Part shown: in pieces, positions 1 through 10,010 of the stretch
Position numbering within the stretch: position 1 is the first letter of the stretch
Layout of the letters: each line of letters starts with the position of its first letter
Translations under genes and position numbers: made by a program
Origin: JAGTVG01 sp963820995
GTDB lineage: Bacteria > Bacteroidota > Bacteroidia > Cytophagales > Cyclobacteriaceae
DNA length: 64,000 nucleotides
Direction: 5' to 3'
Assembly: GCA_963820995.1 (NCBI GenBank)
Contig: CAWGCL010000009.1
Coordinates: 1-64,000, forward strand
The notes under the pieces: model-generated
The model's database searches: none
Told to the model about the DNA's origin: nothing
What the model saw: the letters and a program-made list of their open reading frames with translations, nothing else

Positions 1-320
1 TACCCGTTCGTTGTAATCCAGCTATTAACATTACCGGATAAAGTGGTTATTCAAGGATTCTAGGTTCTCTTTTAAACCACCACTCGGCTTTAGCCTTGTG
101 GCCGGCCGGTTGACAGTCTTTGCTTTGATATAAAAATTGCAATCGGATGTAAGTTGGCCTCTTCATTGATGGATTTGATAGGTTTGCCAGAGATTCATCC
201 CAAAAATCTAAACCAAATCATCAGTCCTGTGCTTTTTCTTGTTGCTTGATCAGGTCATCCTTATCGAGCCTGGTCCTGGTACCTAAAGGATGGGTAAATT
301 TCCATGTATGGTTTAAGGCC
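1..320 (-). pseudogene. Sulfotransferase N-terminal remnant, cut by window edge
   Basis: Translating the minus strand piecewise gives WKFTHPLGTRTRLDKDDLIK, then a DFWDESL block, an INEEANLHPIAIF segment, AEWWFKREPRILE, a stop, and PLYPVMLIAGLQRTG. This order matches the N-terminal part of sulfotransferases that transfer sulfate from PAPS; GLQRTG is the start of the PAPS-binding P-loop. The pieces lie in different frames, so there are at least two indels, and the codon after ILE is TAA where the family pattern suggests Gln (CAA). The rest of the gene lies left of the window. It is followed upstream (in its own direction) by a DUF1214 remnant, a pairing I remember from bacterial sulfotransferase clusters. 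The family is inferred from recalled motifs, not a search. Confidence 0.6.
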
Positions 321-378
321 TAAACCAGCCCGACATCATATTAAAATCAGACGCTAGAATCATCTGACATAACCGGAA

Positions 379-1565
379 TTATAGTACTTCTGATGATTTG
401 ACTACAGAACATTGGTTCCACCGGCTCCACACCTCAGCCAGTCGGTACCATCGCCAGCACATAGTCCCTTCCGAATGGCTACATGTGGTCAGCCAATTTG
501 GTTTCCCGGAATTTTCTGGCTCACAACTTCTTTTACAGTCCCATTTTCTTCTGTTTTTGCCGTACTTATGATGCTGATTGGGAAATACCGGTAAATCCAG
601 GGACTCCATCCAATAATTATTTAACTGGAAATTCCAGTTATCACAGTCAATGGTTTTACTTCTATAACAAGGCCTCATCAGAATTCCGCCTCCAATGGCT
701 GTGATGATATATAATACTGGCATCTCCACCTGCAGCATTTGATTTTTCGGGTCAAACACAGGTAGCTGGTTGGTATGCTTCTGAAAACCATTTGCCCATC
801 TGGCAAATAGAAAGAGGCTCCTGCTACAAACAACGAGGCTGTTTTAATCCATCATATATTTGTTCAGGTGTAACCGGGTCAGGTACTTTTATCCATTCAT
901 ATTTTCTATTCTTACATCAATAGGTATTTCATTTACCCTGTCCATATAGGTTTGCCGGACCATGACTAGGGAAGTGTCATCTTCGATCTTAAACCAGTTC
1001 TGTCCTTTAGGATCTTTGCTTAGAATAATTTCAAAATTTCCTGTATTATCCGTTTTTACATCAAAATCTTCCAAAACACCACAGGGGGCTAAACCGCCTG
1101 TGGTCCCATAATTTCCATTCTGGGTGAAAAAGCCAATATAATGAATAGTATTTCTTTTGCCGGTGATTCTGTATTCATACTTCCCATTGATCTGGGCATT
1201 AAAATAATGGTTATCCGGGTTATCGGCACCTATTTTAACGGTTTCATGAACCATTCTTTAAAGTAGGAAAGCAGGGTCACTGTATTCGACATAGGCTTCG
1301 AGCCCGGCTCTGACCAGCCTGGATGAATACCGCATGCCTTCAGTCTGTTGAAAAGCGTCCCTCGGTGTTCCGGGATACGCGAGGCGGCACCTATACCTTC
1401 AATTGTCACAAAAATAGATCCACGCTTACCGCTGACAACACGTTGATGGATTATGTCACCTTCTGACCTGCCGATGATCCTCAGATGCGTATTTCTAAAA
1501 CGCCTGAAGAGATTTAAAAAAAAGAATATTAACTTCCACATGGATGTATATTTTGCTTTAACCAT
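379..1565 (-). pseudogene. DUF1214/DUF1254-family protein, decayed
   Basis: The gene reads right to left. At about 1380-1262 one frame gives PRDAFQQTEGMRYSSRLVRA followed by GLEAYVEYSDPAFLL, then an in-frame TAA at about 1260, then RMVHETVKIGADNPDNHYF in the same frame through 889. A frameshift follows; 760-888 holds VPDPVTPEQIYDGLK and VAGASFYLPDG pieces in different frames, and 759-379 gives NYWMESLDLPVFPNQHHKYG, KPNWLTTCSHSEGTMCWRWY. These blocks match, in order, the DUF1214 family (YRI.G, PGNW, WMESLD, N.HGTM.R.). At least three indels and one nonsense codon are present. The N-terminal stretch above 1400 is less clear. Function of the family is uncertain; it sits beside a sulfotransferase remnant and an SDR remnant. 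Confidence 0.72.
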
Positions 1566-1692
1566 TTAAAGAAAAATTTCAAAGAAGTATATTGTTTTTC
1601 ATGATCCGAAAAAAATTTAGGATTATGGCACAAACATCAAATTCCGTGCTTAAGTTATAATCCTTTGAAATATACATGAATTAAAAACAGAT

Positions 1693-2423
1693 ATGGAAAC
1701 TTGGGTGTTGCCGGAGCAGCCGAAGGATTGGGGCCGCTTATGCTTCATCCTGGTTAGTTGTCGAATCAATGTCATTATGATAGATGTGAATGATGAAAAT
1801 CGTTGAATCCTGCCAGTGAATTGGAAGATTCCTATGGAATAAAGACTGCAAAAATAGTAACAGATCTATCAAAACCAAAAGTATTGATCCTCTCATAACT
1901 GAAATGTGAATTTGGGTGCGGCCTGATGATTTATAATGCGGCGTATGGCCCGGTGAAAGGATTTCTTGACAACAAGACTGAAGAATGGATTATTATATTG
2001 ACCTGAACTGCCGAACTCCATTGCATTTGATCATTAGTTTTTAAAATAGCATCCGAATGGCCAGGAGCTCGGATACTCATCATGTCATCTCTTGCCGGAT
2101 TATGGGGCACACGATTAGTCGTACCTTACGGAGCCACAAAAGCTTTCGACTATAACCTCACAGAAGGTCTTCATTATGAATTGAAAGAAAAGAATATTGA
2201 TGTTATGACATGTTGTCCTAGTGCTACAGATACACCGAATTTCCAGAGTACCAGACCAAAAAAGAACCTATTTAGTACCATGTTACTTGATAGGCTATAT
2301 GTGGACAAAGAGCGCTTAGGAAACTTGGGAAAAAGCATTATCATACAGGGATTTACCAACCAGATAGCGTATTTCTTGCTGACAAGGATATTCCCAAGTC
2401 GTTTTCGGCCGGATGATGAATAG
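1693..2423 (+). pseudogene. Short-chain dehydrogenase/reductase, decayed
   Basis: Pieces of one SDR lie in three frames. A glycine-rich nucleotide-binding remnant (VAGAAEGLG) is near 1710, followed by NVIMIDVNDEN (beta-2/acidic cofactor region), ELEDSYGIKTAKIVTDLS, and IYNAAYGPVKGFLD, which replaces the usual NNAG. The last 113 residues (2082-2423) are open and hold the catalytic Ser (MSSLAG) and the YxxxK pair in PYGATKAF, followed by PSATDTP. A premature stop follows the first block and several indels separate the others, so no full enzyme can be made. The open C-terminal part alone lacks the cofactor fold. The gene faces away from the neighbouring sulfotransferase/DUF1214 remnants and probably belonged to the same small-molecule cluster. 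The substrate is unknown. Confidence 0.78.
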
Positions 2424-2524
2424 TGTTATCTACAAAATGTACGAGATTAAAAGAAGTTATTACACAAAAAAGAACATGATTACAGATTTTAATGAATTTG
2501 TTGATCGTTGATTAAATCGTACAA

Positions 2525-4884
2525 GGCAATGCCCTAAAATGCGGTGATTTTATAGGTAGCCCTGAAAGCAACCCAGGGATCATCCTCATTCATAGGCATA
2601 CATTGTAAAAACCTCCCATCCCCAATTCTCCCCGCAGTAGTCCGACCAGGCAACTTGCAGGAAGTTTGTAAACAATGTTCCGGCTTCATAGAAGCCATCC
2701 TGTAATCCCTGACGCCTTCACCTTCTTCAAATACATGATTACCCCAATCCCCGTGCAGTTTTCCCCAACCCATATTCCATGCAAATCCAGCCTGTGGTCT
2801 CATCCGGTTCTTCTTTGCTGTTTTAAAATAACATAAAATGTTGTGAAACATTAACATATCTATCAGACAAGTATCGATAAAGGTCCATCGTTTGAAAAGC
2901 ATCCTGGACCATTGTACTTGCCAGCCCAGTGATGTACCAGCGCCCACGAACGAAGTAGGATAGGAATCTCTTCTGTAGACTTTCCAACCTCAGAAGTTAT
3001 ATCTAGGTGGTATTTTTCATTCAATGGATTATATCATTTCATCTTTGCATCAAGTTTCCGGTATAAATATTCCCCATCAAGATAATTATCAAAGCCTTCT
3101 TCATGACTGATATAGAAAATCGGGATAAAGCCTTTTTTTAAAAGTAAGATATTGATAATCCTGGATTCATTGTTGAGTATTTTCCTATTCGCATTTTAAA
3201 GTTCGGATTAGGAAGACCTGAAAAAATCAGTTGAATCTTCCGAGAAGGTTTAAAATAGTGATGAATTGAGGATCCGATGGATAGATGCGGTGATGATTTT
3301 GAAGATGAGGTTATTGTTTACAGTGGATGTATGAGCTAAATCATTAGATGCTTTAGTCCCATTTTTTGAAGTAAAGAAATTACGGACCTGGTATTTTTTC
3401 TCATTAAGGTAAAAGTACGGCCAGGTTCTAATGGATCATGTTTATCTTTGTATTCCAGGTATTGTCTTTTACATTTACCCCAATAAATGCCTGAATTAAA
3501 TCCTACCCTCCAGCCATTGTCATTAATTCCCTGTGGATCGGTGGCATAACCAAGGTATCCACCAAATCTGAGTCGTTCTGATATCAGGTTCAAAGATTGG
3601 TAACCTACTCCAATCCTGAGATATTCATATCCATTGATCTTGAAAATATTTGGTGAAATATCCACCGCCAACCTCCAGCCAATGTTCTCTAAAGCAACAT
3701 TCGCCAACAGTTATACCATTTCATATTCACATATTTATTGTCAGTCGAATCCCACTTAAAGTTTTCCAGCTTATCACTCTCCGGATTGGTTCTATGTTGT
3801 AATATTCATGTTCCGTCTGTGATTACGCTATCTTTACTCAATTGAAAAATATGTAAGTCTGATTTTTTATTACAGTTAAATATCCTGACAACTGATTTTA
3901 TGTTTTCAAGAATAATAGACACCAAATGTTTCGGTACTATGTTTAGGTATTTTCTTTTTAAAAACCTCAAAATATACATTATTTTGCAATCCAGTCATCT
4001 TTGGAAAGGTGATAAGTAGCTATTCAATTGCCAGAGCCCATAAGATTTTGCAGGTACATGACTTCTTCCTTTTAACTGCTTTGTTTCGCTGTCAAAATAT
4101 AATAAGGCATTTATTGATGCAATTGTCTGGATTTCTGGGAAGAGATAATATGACATCAAGAATGTTCTCTCCAAAGTCGATTTTGCCCCAGATAGTAATA
4201 TGTATACCGTTTATTAGCCCTTGTATTTAGCGGGTTAAAGAATTCAGCATTATGAAGTGTTATGTATTCGGATAAATAGGATATATTTTCCAGATTGACC
4301 AGGATCAATGTTGTTTTATTCTGCGTCATTATGGTTGAGTCCCTTGTTTCTGTTTGGAGTATTTCACTCGCAGTTTGTTTTTACTTGGCCCCTCGGTTAT
4401 ATAATCCTCAATGGATGACAATGTTATGAATTTTGTCCAGTCCTGCAGATCAAGATTTTTAATTTCTTTTTCCGTGATTGTCTTCGGGCATACATTGTCA
4501 AATGATTTACTATTTCATCTTCAGGAATGGCGATAGTTCAAGATTTTTAACTTTCCATGGTATCCTGGATCTGTTTGAATATCGTTCTTCCAATAGAATC
4601 CCTGGAAAGGTCAAGGTCTTCGAGGTTCAGCGATTCCAGGAAACCATCTGGACTGTATCTAAATCGTTGACAATATAAGTTTTTGGCTTGTACATAAAAT
4701 GTTCGAAAGATAGGGTGTCACCCGGGGATGCTCTATATAGCCCATTAATTCCAGGTTTTGATTGGCTGTCGTCCGATAGATTTATAATTTTCACGAAGGG
4801 CTCGCTGAAAGAATTAACCGCATTCTTGACATAGATTTCTGCCGATTTTTGAGCTGATCCCTGGAAGGGGAACCATAGTCCCAT
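2525..4884 (-). pseudogene. DUF5686-like outer-membrane barrel protein, decayed
   Basis: The minus strand holds an ordered series of fragments spanning about 2.36 kb, close to the ~800-residue length of DUF5686 proteins. 4884-4627 resembles an N-terminal signal plus carboxypeptidase-regulatory-like domain (VKIINLSDD..., DTLSFEHF). The middle is scrambled but gives short sensible runs such as ALLYFDSETKQLKG. 3707-3336 gives NGYEYLRIGVGY, RLRFGGYLGYAT and WRVGFNSG, typical of the start of the barrel. 3180-2525 gives FQTMDLYRYLSDRYVN, FAWNMGWGKL, YEAGTLFTNFL and a final AFRATYKITAF ending in Phe, as outer-membrane barrels do. Many indels and stops separate them. Joining the N-terminal piece and the barrel as one gene is my inference; they could be two adjacent wrecks. 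Confidence 0.55.
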
Positions 4885-5120
4885 GAAAAATAAAACTAAG
4901 CAAAGAATAGAAGAGATTTAATTCCAAATATGCGGTTTAAAAGTGGTCGTTAAATTTCCAATTAGTATAATTTAAAATCATTCTTCACTTTGTTAAATAG
5001 GAATTGATATACAAAAATAATGTTCTAGAAATAATTTAACTAGAATTAGATTTTTTAACCCGATAATCATAATATGGAATTATGAATTGAACATTTAATT
5101 TCAAATAAAATGCATATATA

Positions 5121-5288
5121 ATGGGAAATTTGATATATGTAATTGGAATAGGTTGTGCAATATGGGTTATTTACAACATAGGGCATAATAAGAGAATGTC
5201 GGATGGAGATAAGATCATTTGGACAATTTTGGCAATTTTTTTCAGCATCATCACTGCTATTATTTACTATTTCACAAAGAAAAGATAA
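5121..5288 (+). CDS. Small two-helix membrane protein, PLDc_N-like
   Basis: This is an open 55-codon reading frame starting with ATG. It has a first hydrophobic helix (residues 4-20, IYVIGIGCAIWVIYNI), a charged turn (HNKRMSDGDK), a second helix starting with KIIWTILAIFF, and ends YYFTKKR. The helix-KxxW-helix-basic-tail layout is that of the PLDc_N domain found alone in short bacterial membrane proteins (in longer proteins it anchors phospholipase-D-type enzymes). It carries no lesion although decayed genes lie on both sides, so it is either still in use or too short to have been hit. Function is unknown. The upstream 235 bases (4885-5120) are AT-rich with nothing else recognised. Confidence 0.6.
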   Translation: MGNLIYVIGIGCAIWVIYNIGHNKRMSDGDKIIWTILAIFFSIITAIIYYFTKKR

Positions 5289-5307
5289 TTGACATTAATC
5301 CGGAATG

Positions 5308-5315
5308 TACTTTTG
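5308..5315 (+). promoter_or_regulatory. Candidate TAnnTTTG -7 element
   Basis: TACTTTTG matches the Bacteroidota -7 consensus TAnnTTTG. A TTGAC lies 16 bases upstream, roughly where a -33 element would be. It would drive the decayed gene starting at 5399. It is based only on the short consensus, and the match could be chance in AT-rich DNA. Confidence 0.3.
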
Positions 5316-5398
5316 AAAAAATGAGATCCTCACCGAGAGTATAATTATTTTTCATACAAGAAAACTTCTTTATGAATATTTCAGCTTAGATTTATTGT

Positions 5399-7075
5399 AT
5401 GAAACAAAAGATTTACTCAATTACCGGGACAGAAATAATAATCCCGCTGATAAATTCAAAAACATATCCTCTTATGGTAAAAGATGAATTGAAGATTAAT
5501 CATTCAGCTATTAAGGAAAATGAGTCCCGAATCCCAGGAATACTCACGAAGCAGGAGCAAGATAAACAAAGCAGATGGTATCGTGGTGTAAAAAATGATG
5601 CCGAAGTGTTTTACCCGGGGCAGCATATGGATTTATTAAGAGTCTTAGTTGCTCTTATGTTTCTTCAGAATATGAGTATTACCATTCTCCCAGACTTTTA
5701 TCCGCTTACTGCTGGCGTCTGGATATCTTCTGAATGCCCAATATGAGGATGGCAATATTGACCTGCCCAGTCCCGATTTTCATTCCCCTCCCGATACAGC
5801 TTTTGTCGTGGAGCCCTTGTGTATTGCTTATTCCCTTTTATCTGATCGAAAATCTGGGGAAGCAGGGGCACTTTTTGAAAATATGAGAAAATTTACTGAT
5901 ACATGCCGGGGAGGCCTTGACTGTTGGGGAATCCATACGGCTAATAATAGATGGGTCATATGTATGGCTCTTGCCAGGCTCAATCATTTGTTCCCTGATA
6001 AGCCTATTTGGATAGTATAGATGAGTGGCTTGCTGAGAAGATCGATATTGATCCTGATGGTCAGTATGCGGAAAAAAGTTCCTTGATCTATACTCCCCTT
6101 GTCAATCGATGCCTGATCACAATACCCAGATTAGCAGAAAAGCCTGAACTTTCTGATCCGGTCCGAAGAACCTGGATATGACCTTGTATTATATTCATCC
6201 GATGGGAGATGCCACAGAATCATCGGTCGCCAGGATAGATACCCGGAGGGAACTATGGAAAATTTCCTGTAGCATATCTATATATGGCTATTCTTGATGG
6301 GAATCGACAATTTAAGTCGCTGTCGATGATATCATTCAGTTGGATCCAGGCAAACTGATATTTTGGCTCGCATACTTTCTTGAAGCCCTTTCCTGTTAAA
6401 ACAACATCCAGAATCAAAACCGTTACGGAAGATTATAAGAAAGAATTTTATTGTTCGGATCTGGTCCGGATACGCCGGGGAAATTCCGATGTACAATTTC
6501 GGGAATAATCCGATTTTCTTTACTTTTTTAAAGGAAATGCGGCCCTGAAGGCGGTTCGTGTAGCCTCTGCATTTTTTGGAAAGGAACAGTTCAAAGGGAA
6601 TTCGATGGAAGACTGACAATGGATGTAAAATGTACCAAAAATTATCCGGACCCTATTATCAACCTTGTCTGAAAATGTTTCCGAGGATGGGAGTGGCTGG
6701 AAGTGACCAGAATGGTACGGGATTTAAGTGTGGTCCAGGAACAGGAGACAACAGTTGAAGTAGAGGAGGAAGGAGGAGGCAATCGATTAACGATAAATGT
6801 ATCCGGAACTGATAATGTTCCGATAGCTGTTGAGTTTGCCTTCAGGCCTGGAGGGAAGTTCGATCTTATAGAGAAAGTAAAGGGATTCAAATGCCTGCCT
6901 CGCGGCCAAGGGGAAAATGGTGGAATATAGATGTCGAGAGGGAAGCCATTGTTTTTGGGCCCGGTTTGCGGGACATGCCTGGTCCCGATTGCAGGGAGCC
7001 TTACTAAAACTGGAAGCCGATTGTGTTTACTTTACAGGATTTACCCCTTTTGATGCCATTATTGAGATACATTAG
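5399..7075 (+). pseudogene. Large conserved protein of unnamed family, decayed
   Basis: One protein of about 550 residues can be pieced together across several frames: SRWYRGVKNDAEVFYPGQHM, LLNAQYEDGNIDLPSPDFHS, TAFVVEPLCIAYSLL, GGLDCWGIHTANNRWVICMA, DEWLAEKIDIDPDGQYAEKS, YIHPMGD, NYGKFPVAYLYMAILDGNRQ, LVRIRRG, GNAALKAVRVASAFFGKEQF, a GPYYQP block, and ALLKLEADCVYFTGFTPFDA ending at TAG 7073-7075. At least six frame changes are needed. I recall homologues annotated only as hypothetical in Bacteroidota and Planctomycetes. The aromatic and acidic motifs, with a mostly helical first half and a beta-rich second half, resemble polysaccharide lyase or glycoside hydrolase architecture, but that is inference. 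The first 60 codons fit the family poorly, so the true start is unsure. Confidence 0.6.
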
Positions 7076-7206
7076 AGAACTTAATGAACAATTGATTCGT
7101 AAGATCTTGCATTGTCGGATCATATTTAGCTGATCATTTATTTTTTTGGAAGGAATATGATATACAATAGCCCTATTGCCTAAAAAATGCATTCAATTAA
7201 TTATTC

Positions 7207-7806
7207 CTAAAACGACTTCCCAAAAGCGACGCCAATCTCTATCGCTCCAAACTGGCCATCCTTATTGAGATAAGATAATTCCGGCGTCACATCCCAACTT
7301 CTGCCCAATTCTATCTCATACTCAAAACCTACTTTCCATATGAAGAAATTTTCATGGTTTTCCAATTCAATCCCAGGTCCGAAAAATACGGCAAATCCGT
7401 CTTTGATTTTATATTTTCCTGCTAAAATAAGCAGGACAGGATATTCTCTCTCAATATCACCATGATCATCTGAACGAATAGCATAGGATACTATTTCCAA
7501 TTCAGTCAATAATCCTAATGAAAATCTGGGACTTAGCTTAAAGCCAAAACTCAGACCAATTGTTGGTATAATTAGAACCTTTGTGTCGCTACCTATTTGA
7601 CTACCCGCTGGCAAATAAGATTGGCCTATCCCAGCGCTAAACCTCCACTTTTTGGATTCATGATGCACTTCAGTTTCAGATTCATGTATCTCTTCATGTT
7701 CATGTTCCTGTGCATAAATTACAGACCTAACAGTGAACAGGAAAATTGTAATTAATATCCTAAGGATAGTAATTTGCAATGATTTGGAAATATAATCTAG
7801 TACCAT
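7207..7806 (-). CDS. Putative outer-membrane beta-barrel protein
   Basis: The protein has 199 residues. A hydrophobic signal segment (about residues 10-30) ends in IYA before a His/Glu-rich stretch (QEHEHEEIHESETEVHHES) that could bind metal ions. The remainder alternates polar and hydrophobic residues in short strands (GLSFGFKLSPRFSLGLLTEL, FFIWKVGFEYEIELGRSWDV) and ends AFGKSF, with the C-terminal Phe typical of outer-membrane barrels. The pattern suggests an 8-stranded barrel. ATG at 7804-7806 is preferred over an in-frame TTG four codons upstream. It is the first intact gene after the decayed left end and stands alone between a pseudogene and a divergent small membrane protein. No named family is recognised. 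Confidence 0.65.
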   Translation of the reverse strand: MVLDYISKSLQITILRILITIFLFTVRSVIYAQEHEHEEIHESETEVHHESKKWRFSAGIGQSYLPAGSQIGSDTKVLIIPTIGLSFGFKLSPRFSLGLLTELEIVSYAIRSDDHGDIEREYPVLLILAGKYKIKDGFAVFFGPGIELENHENFFIWKVGFEYEIELGRSWDVTPELSYLNKDGQFGAIEIGVAFGKSF

Positions 7807-7908
7807 AGTGGAAGACAAAAATCCATATAATGAAGCTATATTAAAAGATATGCTGGAATTAATTTTTCCTCTTTTATGTTATATATATAGAACCTTAACG
7901 TAAAGATC

Positions 7909-8103
7909 ATGAACACGAAAGCTTTTATTCTGGAGTTTGCGGTGATCTTTATGATCACCTTTGTGATTGCTTCTATTGTGTCATTTGGATGGAATTATGT
8001 ATCAGAAGGCGTAGCTGAATGCAGCTGGGGAACTGCTTTTCAATTTGCTATTCTATTTGGAATATTATGCCCCATGATTGATATGATGAGATCGAACAGG
8101 TAA
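7909..8103 (+). CDS. Small two-helix membrane protein
   Basis: The 64-residue protein has two hydrophobic helices (about residues 6-28 and 41-58) joined by a loop with WNYVSEGVAECSW. It ends in a short basic tail (MMRSNR). Similar 60-70-residue double-helix proteins are common in Bacteroidota genomes and have no assigned role. ATG start with AAAGATC just upstream. It is divergent from the outer-membrane protein on its left. The 170 bases to its right show no gene. Confidence 0.6.
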   Translation: MNTKAFILEFAVIFMITFVIASIVSFGWNYVSEGVAECSWGTAFQFAILFGILCPMIDMMRSNR

Positions 8104-8275
8104 TGCCAGGGATTTTGAATTGAAAAGGACATCTGATGATCGATTATTTTTAACATTTTAAGGATCAAATTACGGATTCTTTCAGCTCTCCTTTTTGAGT
8201 TTTTTTATATACGTGAATGAACTAAACAAGATTACTATTAACCTTCTTTGCTGAATAATCGTATTTAGAATCATT

Positions 8276-8905
8276 GTGATTGATTTTTTAGATTATCATA
8301 AAGCATACGGCAGGCATGAAGTCCTGTCCATTCCCAAACTTAAAATTCCAAATGGGATCCATTGGATCAAAGGTGTAAACGGATCGGGGAAATCAACCTT
8401 ATTGAAATCCATAGCCGGTATCATTCCTTTTAAGGGTGAAATTCAGGTCAACGGAGATAGTATTAAAAGCGATCCTGTGAAATCGAGAAGGATGGTTACT
8501 TATAGTGAGGCGGAACCTGCATATCCGGTCTTTCTGACTGCCGAAGATATCCTTGATTTCGTAGCACAGACAAGAAATTACAGTAAGGTGAAATTGGATG
8601 AGATTATGGATTATTTTGGTGTAAGTCAATTTCAACATCAGGCAATCGGGGGATATTCTGCAGGGATGCTTAAAAAACTTTCTTTATGTATGGCATTTTG
8701 TGGAGAGGTTTCCTGGATCCTGCTGGATGAACCTTTTGCCTTCATTGACAGTGAAACTGAAGAAAAGCTCATGCATCTCATTAAGCTGAAAGTTGAACAG
8801 GAGGTCAATTTCATAATAACATCCCATCATGAGCTTGATCAGGAAGTATTTGCATTCAGTAAAATTTTTTCAATCAGGGATACACAATTGCAGATAGAAA
8901 AATGA
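8276..8905 (+). CDS. ABC transporter ATP-binding protein
   Basis: The 209-residue nucleotide-binding domain starts at GTG 8276. It shows Walker A GVNGSGKST (about residue 33), a signature loop reading GGYSAGMLKKLSL (YSAGM in place of LSGGQ, as in many small exporter ATPases), Walker B WILLDEPF and a switch His in TSHHELD. It hydrolyses ATP on the cytoplasmic side to drive the membrane partner encoded immediately downstream: the genes overlap by ATGA at 8902-8905, implying translational coupling. The substrate is not evident; short ATPase plus separate polytopic protein resembles ABC-2-type exporters. Confidence 0.88.
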   Translation: MIDFLDYHKAYGRHEVLSIPKLKIPNGIHWIKGVNGSGKSTLLKSIAGIIPFKGEIQVNGDSIKSDPVKSRRMVTYSEAEPAYPVFLTAEDILDFVAQTRNYSKVKLDEIMDYFGVSQFQHQAIGGYSAGMLKKLSLCMAFCGEVSWILLDEPFAFIDSETEEKLMHLIKLKVEQEVNFIITSHHELDQEVFAFSKIFSIRDTQLQIEK

Positions 8906-10008
8906 TAAAATTCCTTGTAAAATCATGGGTATATCCATTTTACAGAACCTATGCGGGATTTCTTTTTGTGGTTTTTTTATTCGCTGCCGGTCTTTTGAAA
9001 GGTGAAGAGCATGTGGCGATCGCTAAATTTTTTACCAGCGATGTAAAAAATCTGGCATATCCATATTTCGGATTGCTATTATATGAATTCCTGACCCTGC
9101 ATTTCAGCATTAGGTGGATATCTGAACAAAAAAATATGTTCTTAAGGGATCTTGTTTATGTCTCAGGCAGGCCCAGGACTGTAATTTTGGGAATAATCAT
9201 TCTGTATTTGCATATTCCTGTTATTGCCTATTCTTTATTCCTGCTTGGGATGGCTTTGGCTTCGGGGCAGATTCCGGTATCCTTAGTGATCATTTTCGGA
9301 TCAATTTTCAAATTGGCAATATTCACATTTATACTTTACCGGTTCCTGCTTTTTCCTGTTGAGAAAAAATACAATCGGATCTTTCGAATTACGCTCCCCG
9401 GATTCCTTAATTTTCCAGTTATTATTTTTTCAATAAAACATTTTTTTTCAAAAAGCTTTCTGAGTTTCTTGTTGAGTAAGACCTTGTCAATTGGCACCTT
9501 AATGGTCTTCATCTTATTGATTCAAACCATCGATAATTATGAAAGATTTGCGTCGGTCGTAATCACTCTCATATTTATATCGAACGCTTTTTTGTCTTAT
9601 GAACTGTTTAAATTTCAAAACACTGATTTGAATGTTTTTCGAAACCTGCCCTTAAAACCCTGGATTATCCTGTTGCAATCGCTGATGATCATGATCATTT
9701 TAAATTTACCTGAGATCCTTATCATATTCAGGAACTTTTCAAGCCTGATTTCAATCTGGGATTTGAGCATGAATGTAATGAATGGGTTAATGGTTCTACT
9801 TTTTTTATTTGCTTATTTGGTGTATTACAATATTGACCTTCAGCAATACATTACAAGGATTTTCTGGGGAAGCATCCTGCTTGTTTTACTATTACTCTTC
9901 GATTTTCCTTCTTATCTTTTTTTAACCACATTTAGTTTGGCATCGGCATATTTATATATCAGAGGATATTATACCTTTGAAACCGTTTATAACCAAATGA
10001 ATAATTAA
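8902..10008 (+). CDS. ABC exporter membrane subunit (polytopic, unassigned)
   Basis: The 368-residue protein is almost wholly hydrophobic with about ten predicted membrane helices (for example residues 15-32, 46-66, 92-115, 120-145, 163-180, 320-345). Its start overlaps the stop of the upstream ABC ATPase gene by four bases, so it is most likely the permease of that transporter. I see no FtsX or classical ABC-2 sequence signature I could name. The next gene, a flavin-binding protein, begins three bases after its stop, suggesting one three-gene transcript. Confidence 0.7.
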   Translation: MIKFLVKSWVYPFYRTYAGFLFVVFLFAAGLLKGEEHVAIAKFFTSDVKNLAYPYFGLLLYEFLTLHFSIRWISEQKNMFLRDLVYVSGRPRTVILGIIILYLHIPVIAYSLFLLGMALASGQIPVSLVIIFGSIFKLAIFTFILYRFLLFPVEKKYNRIFRITLPGFLNFPVIIFSIKHFFSKSFLSFLLSKTLSIGTLMVFILLIQTIDNYERFASVVITLIFISNAFLSYELFKFQNTDLNVFRNLPLKPWIILLQSLMIMIILNLPEILIIFRNFSSLISIWDLSMNVMNGLMVLLFLFAYLVYYNIDLQQYITRIFWGSILLVLLLLFDFPSYLFLTTFSLASAYLYIRGYYTFETVYNQMNN

Positions 10009-10010
10009 TC

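Noticed and set aside
1..7075. CRISPR array or mobile element explaining the decayed block
   Set aside because: No spaced direct repeats, transposase pieces or flanking inverted repeats were visible.
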